A DNA stretch of 21,382 nt from a virus, in IMG/VR virus record IMGVR_UViG_3300009436_002330, positions 1 through 21,382 of that record, one strand, 5' to 3'. The number at the start of each line of letters is the position of its first letter. Within the stretch, counting starts at the first letter, position 1. Position numbers and translations under genes: made by a program. This document shows positions 18,573 to 21,382 of this stretch, piece after piece. The notes beneath the pieces are model-generated. The model did not search any database, was not told where the DNA came from, and worked only from the letters and a program-made list of their open reading frames with translations.

Positions 18573-20315
18573 ATGGGAGCATTATTAGAATCAGGTATGG
18601 TTGGTAACATTGGGTTAAAACACCTAAGAGTTATCAAGGAAGATACCATCAAAAAATGGGATGACTTAGGATTTTTAGAAAGTCTTGAAGGTCACCAAAA
18701 AGATAACATCGCTCAGTTATATGAAAACCAAGCGTCTTATTTAATAAACGAAGCTGCTGTATCAGATGCATCAGGTTCATTCGAAACAGTTGTTTTTCCA
18801 ATTATTCGTAGAGTATTCTCTAAGTTATTGGCTAACGATATCGTTTCTGTACAAGCTATGAACTTACCAATTGGTAAATTGTTCTACTTTGTACCTAACA
18901 TCTCTGACAGACAGAGTGCTGCACATGACGGTGCTGGTTTTGAAGCTGGAGCTCACAGAGCACCATTCAGATCACCAGGACAAACTGTTAACGGAGCTGA
19001 TCAAGGAAGAAATCTTTATGATAGATTCTACGAAGAAGGTGACGGAGCTGAAGAAGGTCTATTTGACTACTCTAAAGGTAAAGTTGTTGCTGGTGTTGCT
19101 AACTGTTTAGGTGGTGTAACATTTGCTGACGGAGTTGCAACAACTGCTGATGAAGTAATTGCGGCAAACGCAGTTGTATCTAACGTAGTAATCGCTGTTG
19201 GTGGATTTTCAAACGCAGGAGCTGGTAAATTAGCGGGACCTACAGGAAACGTTATGGATACTGAAGAATTTTTAGCTTCTTTAGAAGTTTCTTTTGATGG
19301 TAAATCAAAAGGAATCAACATTGTAACTCAGAAATACGGAAGTGGTATTGTTGATTACGGTAAGAAATCAGCTGGAGCAACAGGTCTATTTAATGACATT
19401 TGTGATGAGAATGGTATCATTTTCATTCAAGTTGATTTAGAAACTTACGGATCAACAGGATTTGTATCTTATGATGACGCCGCTAACGGTGCTGATGGAG
19501 TTGACAAAGCTGAGTTCACTGTATCATACAGAACTTACGAATCATTAGAATTCGAAGACGAAATCGGAGAAGTATCTTTCGATTTAGAGTCAGTTACTGT
19601 ATCTGTAACGGAGAGAAAATTAAGAGCTAGCTGGTCTCCAGAATTAGCACAAGATGTATCTGCTTTCCATAATATCGACGCTGAGGCTGAGTTAACAGCA
19701 TTGTTATCTGAGCAAATTGCAGCTGAGGTTGATAGAGAGATCTTAAGAGACTTAAGAAAAGGAGCAGCTTGGAACCTTAAATGGGATTACAATGAGTGGA
19801 AATATGGTGGAAACGGAAACGCAACACTACAAGGATACACTCAAAAGGATTGGAACCAAACGTTAATTACTAAAATTAACCAATTATCGGCTCAAATCCA
19901 TAAAACAACACTTAGAGGTGGTGCTAACTGGATCGTAGTTTCTTCAGAAGTTTCTGCAGTATTCGATGATTTAGAGTACTTCCACGTATCTAACGCAGGT
20001 GCTGAACAAGATCAATACAATATGGGTATTGAAAAAGTTGGTACTTTAGCTGGACGTTACCAAGTGTTTAGAGATCCTTATTTCCCAGCTGGGAAAATCT
20101 TAGTAGGACATAAAGGAAAATCGTTATTAGATGCTGGATATATCTACGCACCTTACGTACCTTTACAATTAACACCTACAATGTATAACCCGTTCAACTT
20201 TACTCCGATAAAGGGTATCATGACGAGATATGCTAAGAAGATGGTTAATAACCGTTACTTTGGTGTAATCAACGTAGCTGGTTTACAAACTTTCAGTTTG
20301 GATACTTTAAGATAA
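18573..20315 (+). CDS. 23: Major capsid protein (gp23-like)
   Basis: A 580-residue T4-type (HK97-fold) capsid protein. FPIIRRVFSKLLANDIVSVQ and PIGKLFYFVP mark the N-arm and start of the fold; SVTVSVTERKLRASWSPELAQD, DREILRDLRKGA and TPTMYNPFNFTPIKGIMTRY are classic gp23 segments. LINE-AAVSD at residues 57-64 fits prohead-protease cleavage after Glu60 (T4 cleaves after residue 65), giving a mature chain near 520 residues. It is longer than T4 gp23 (521); the extra residues appear mainly in a Gly/Ala/Val-rich insertion at about 170-230. It follows the scaffold by 28 nt and is closed by a strong terminator. It shares codon style with the rest of the cluster. Confidence 0.98.
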   Translation: MGALLESGMVGNIGLKHLRVIKEDTIKKWDDLGFLESLEGHQKDNIAQLYENQASYLINEAAVSDASGSFETVVFPIIRRVFSKLLANDIVSVQAMNLPIGKLFYFVPNISDRQSAAHDGAGFEAGAHRAPFRSPGQTVNGADQGRNLYDRFYEEGDGAEEGLFDYSKGKVVAGVANCLGGVTFADGVATTADEVIAANAVVSNVVIAVGGFSNAGAGKLAGPTGNVMDTEEFLASLEVSFDGKSKGINIVTQKYGSGIVDYGKKSAGATGLFNDICDENGIIFIQVDLETYGSTGFVSYDDAANGADGVDKAEFTVSYRTYESLEFEDEIGEVSFDLESVTVSVTERKLRASWSPELAQDVSAFHNIDAEAELTALLSEQIAAEVDREILRDLRKGAAWNLKWDYNEWKYGGNGNATLQGYTQKDWNQTLITKINQLSAQIHKTTLRGGANWIVVSSEVSAVFDDLEYFHVSNAGAEQDQYNMGIEKVGTLAGRYQVFRDPYFPAGKILVGHKGKSLLDAGYIYAPYVPLQLTPTMYNPFNFTPIKGIMTRYAKKMVNNRYFGVINVAGLQTFSLDTLR

Positions 20316-20337
20316 TCTTTACGGATTTATTAATACT

Positions 20338-20369
20338 AAAAGGGGGGGACATTGTCTTCCCTTTTTTTT
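20338..20369 (+). terminator. Strong terminator after the capsid gene
   Basis: AAAAGGGGGGGAC and GTCTTCCCTTTT pair (with G-U pairs and one bulged G) around a short loop, followed by further T. It ends the late head unit. Confidence 0.85.
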
Positions 20370-20396
20370 ATGCTTTATTTTCTGTATATTCTAACT

Positions 20397-20837
20397 ATGG
20401 ATTGGACAGACTATTTTATCAATATTGCAGAACAAGTAAAGGAGAAGTCTAAGGACATTAATACCAAAATTGGTACAGTTATAGTCGGAAAAGATAAAGA
20501 GATCCTTAGTACGGGTTATAATTCATTTCCTCGTGGTTTAAATGACGAATTAGATGAGAGACAAGAACGACCTGAGAAATACTTTTGGTTTGAACACTCT
20601 GAGAGGAATGCAATCTACAATGCAGCACGTATTGGTGTATCTTTAAAAGAATCTACCGCATATCTAACCTCAGGATTACCCTGTATGGATTGTGCAAGGG
20701 GATTAGTACAATCGGGGGTTGTAAAAATAGTATGTAAAGAAGTGTGTACTACTAAAAATCAAGGAAAGTGGGAAGAACAACAAAAACGTTCTTTACTTAT
20801 GCTTTCTGAGTGTGGGGTAGTAGTCGAGTTTTATTAA
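20397..20837 (+). CDS. cd: dCMP/deoxycytidylate deaminase
   Basis: A 146-residue zinc-dependent deaminase that converts dCMP to dUMP, feeding dTMP synthesis in an AT-rich phage. Zinc and catalytic residues are in FEHSERNAI (H67, E69; HSE replaces the usual HAE) and LPCMDCARG (C96, C99). The core fold begins DINTKIGTVIVGKDK and GYNSFPRG. The ATG at 20397 is chosen because the upstream extension is hydrophobic, crosses the capsid terminator and does not match the family. The T4 homologue is gene cd. Its last 41 nt overlap the 3' end of the convergent cupin-like gene. No clear promoter was seen. Confidence 0.95.
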   Translation: MDWTDYFINIAEQVKEKSKDINTKIGTVIVGKDKEILSTGYNSFPRGLNDELDERQERPEKYFWFEHSERNAIYNAARIGVSLKESTAYLTSGLPCMDCARGLVQSGVVKIVCKEVCTTKNQGKWEEQQKRSLLMLSECGVVVEFY

Positions 20838-21105
20838 GTTTCTTAACTCTGACTTTTAAATCGTCAGTACCCTTAATAATACGATGATATTCACCTTCAG
20901 GTATAAATACCTTTAGACCTTCATGTATATTAATGGGAAGTTTATCATCCATTTGAAATTTCCAATCACTATCGTGTAAAAACGTTATTTCCCTATCTTC
21001 ATTATCGAAGTGCCATTTTAATTCAGTCTTTTTAGTTGTTTGTGGGAATACCCTAACACTGTGGTCAGAGCTCACGATTTCACGGAATGGGAATTTGTCT
21101 TTCAT
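20797..21105 (-). CDS. Cupin-like small protein, 102 aa
   Basis: A likely beta-rich single-domain protein: FPFREIVSSDHSVRVFPQ, then ELKWHFDNEDREITFLHDSD, then GLKVFIPEGEYHRIIKGTDD. The H-x-D-x-E-D-x-E and P-x-G-x-x-H spacing resembles the two cupin motifs, and the first motif retains His and acidic positions that could bind metal. A catalytic role is unproven. Its ATG overlaps the stop of the upstream gene (TAATG), so they form one minus-strand unit. Its 3' end runs 41 nt into the dCMP deaminase gene on the other strand. Confidence 0.75.
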   Translation of the reverse strand: MKDKFPFREIVSSDHSVRVFPQTTKKTELKWHFDNEDREITFLHDSDWKFQMDDKLPINIHEGLKVFIPEGEYHRIIKGTDDLKVRVKKLNKTRLLPHTQKA

Positions 21106-21382
21106 TAAGATGATTTATTTGTAAAAATTTTTATTACTGATCTATAAAAATCGACATCGTCATTTTGTAATTGACCATAGACTTTCGGGGTTAACATTAA
21201 TATCATTCCACCCGACATATACTCTTCGAATGTACTTGCGGTTTCACCCTCCATATAACAGATAGTTGCGTACATAGTAAAACTATCAGATTCTAAACGA
21301 GAATTATCTGTTGATTCTTTATAAGAATAATGACCATCTTCATCACGGTCACTTAATTCCTCAAAATCATCTATATAGTAAT
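21105..21382 (-). CDS. Partial gene, 5' end outside the window
   Basis: An open minus-strand frame runs from the window edge to TAA at 21107-21105, giving at least 91 C-terminal residues with no visible start. The visible part is acidic at first (DDFEELSDRDEDGHYSYKES), then has TFEEYMSGGMILMLTPKVYG, and ends with YRSVIKIFTNKSS. Its stop overlaps the next ATG, so it is co-translated with the cupin-like gene. I do not recognise a family. The coding-like composition over the full length supports a real gene. Confidence 0.7.
   Translation of the reverse strand, partial: YYIDDFEELSDRDEDGHYSYKESTDNSRLESDSFTMYATICYMEGETASTFEEYMSGGMILMLTPKVYGQLQNDDVDFYRSVIKIFTNKSS

Overview
The window is a stretch of a strongly AT-rich, T4-like (myovirus-type) phage genome. 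The diagnostic genes are the large terminase (gp17-like), portal (gp20-like), prohead protease (gp21-like), scaffold (gp22-like) and major capsid protein (gp23-like), in T4-like order on the plus strand. Three things point to a Bacteroidetes/Flavobacteriia-type host. Translation starts sit behind A/T-rich leaders without Shine-Dalgarno sequences. Several minus-strand transcription units are preceded by TTG-N20-TANNTTTA, which resembles the -33/-7 promoter of that phylum. The phage also carries a bS21 ribosomal protein whose sequence looks like the Bacteroidetes form. The host assignment is inference.

Layout. Positions 1-2217 (minus strand) hold a translation-support and accessory block: three tRNA genes (Leu-TAA, Arg-TCT, a CAT tRNA), three very small ORFs, a family-2-type glycosyltransferase, a Lys/Pro-rich basic protein, and a one-piece tmRNA that starts 2 nt after that protein's stop codon and ends at an intrinsic terminator. 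Positions 2292-3974 hold lysis genes: a minus-strand membrane-anchored coiled-coil protein, then a plus-strand putative holin and a PG-binding/amidase endolysin. A possible small RNA lies on the minus strand between the endolysin and the Clp gene. Positions 4090-6675 hold chaperones: a double-AAA+ ClpC/ClpA-like unfoldase without an N domain (minus) and an Hsp20 small heat-shock protein (plus). Positions 6759-11195 hold a KTSC protein, a nucleotidyltransferase-like protein and four unassigned proteins, several acidic. Positions 11252-20315 are the packaging and head cluster, interrupted by an inverted bS21 gene. Positions 20397-21382 hold dCMP deaminase, a cupin-like protein and a truncated gene running off the window.

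How it may fit together. The plus-strand genes are head and packaging genes; many are preceded by a TATTTATWA motif that may be the phage late promoter. The minus-strand genes are accessory functions with host-type promoters. Most striking is the concentration of translation and proteostasis functions: tmRNA with an unusual tag end, bS21, tRNAs, a Clp unfoldase retaining an IGF ClpP-docking loop, and Hsp20. This suggests a phage programme that remodels host ribosomes, rescues stalled ones and directs tagged proteins to a phage-modified Clp protease. The individual genes are well supported; the joint programme is a hypothesis.
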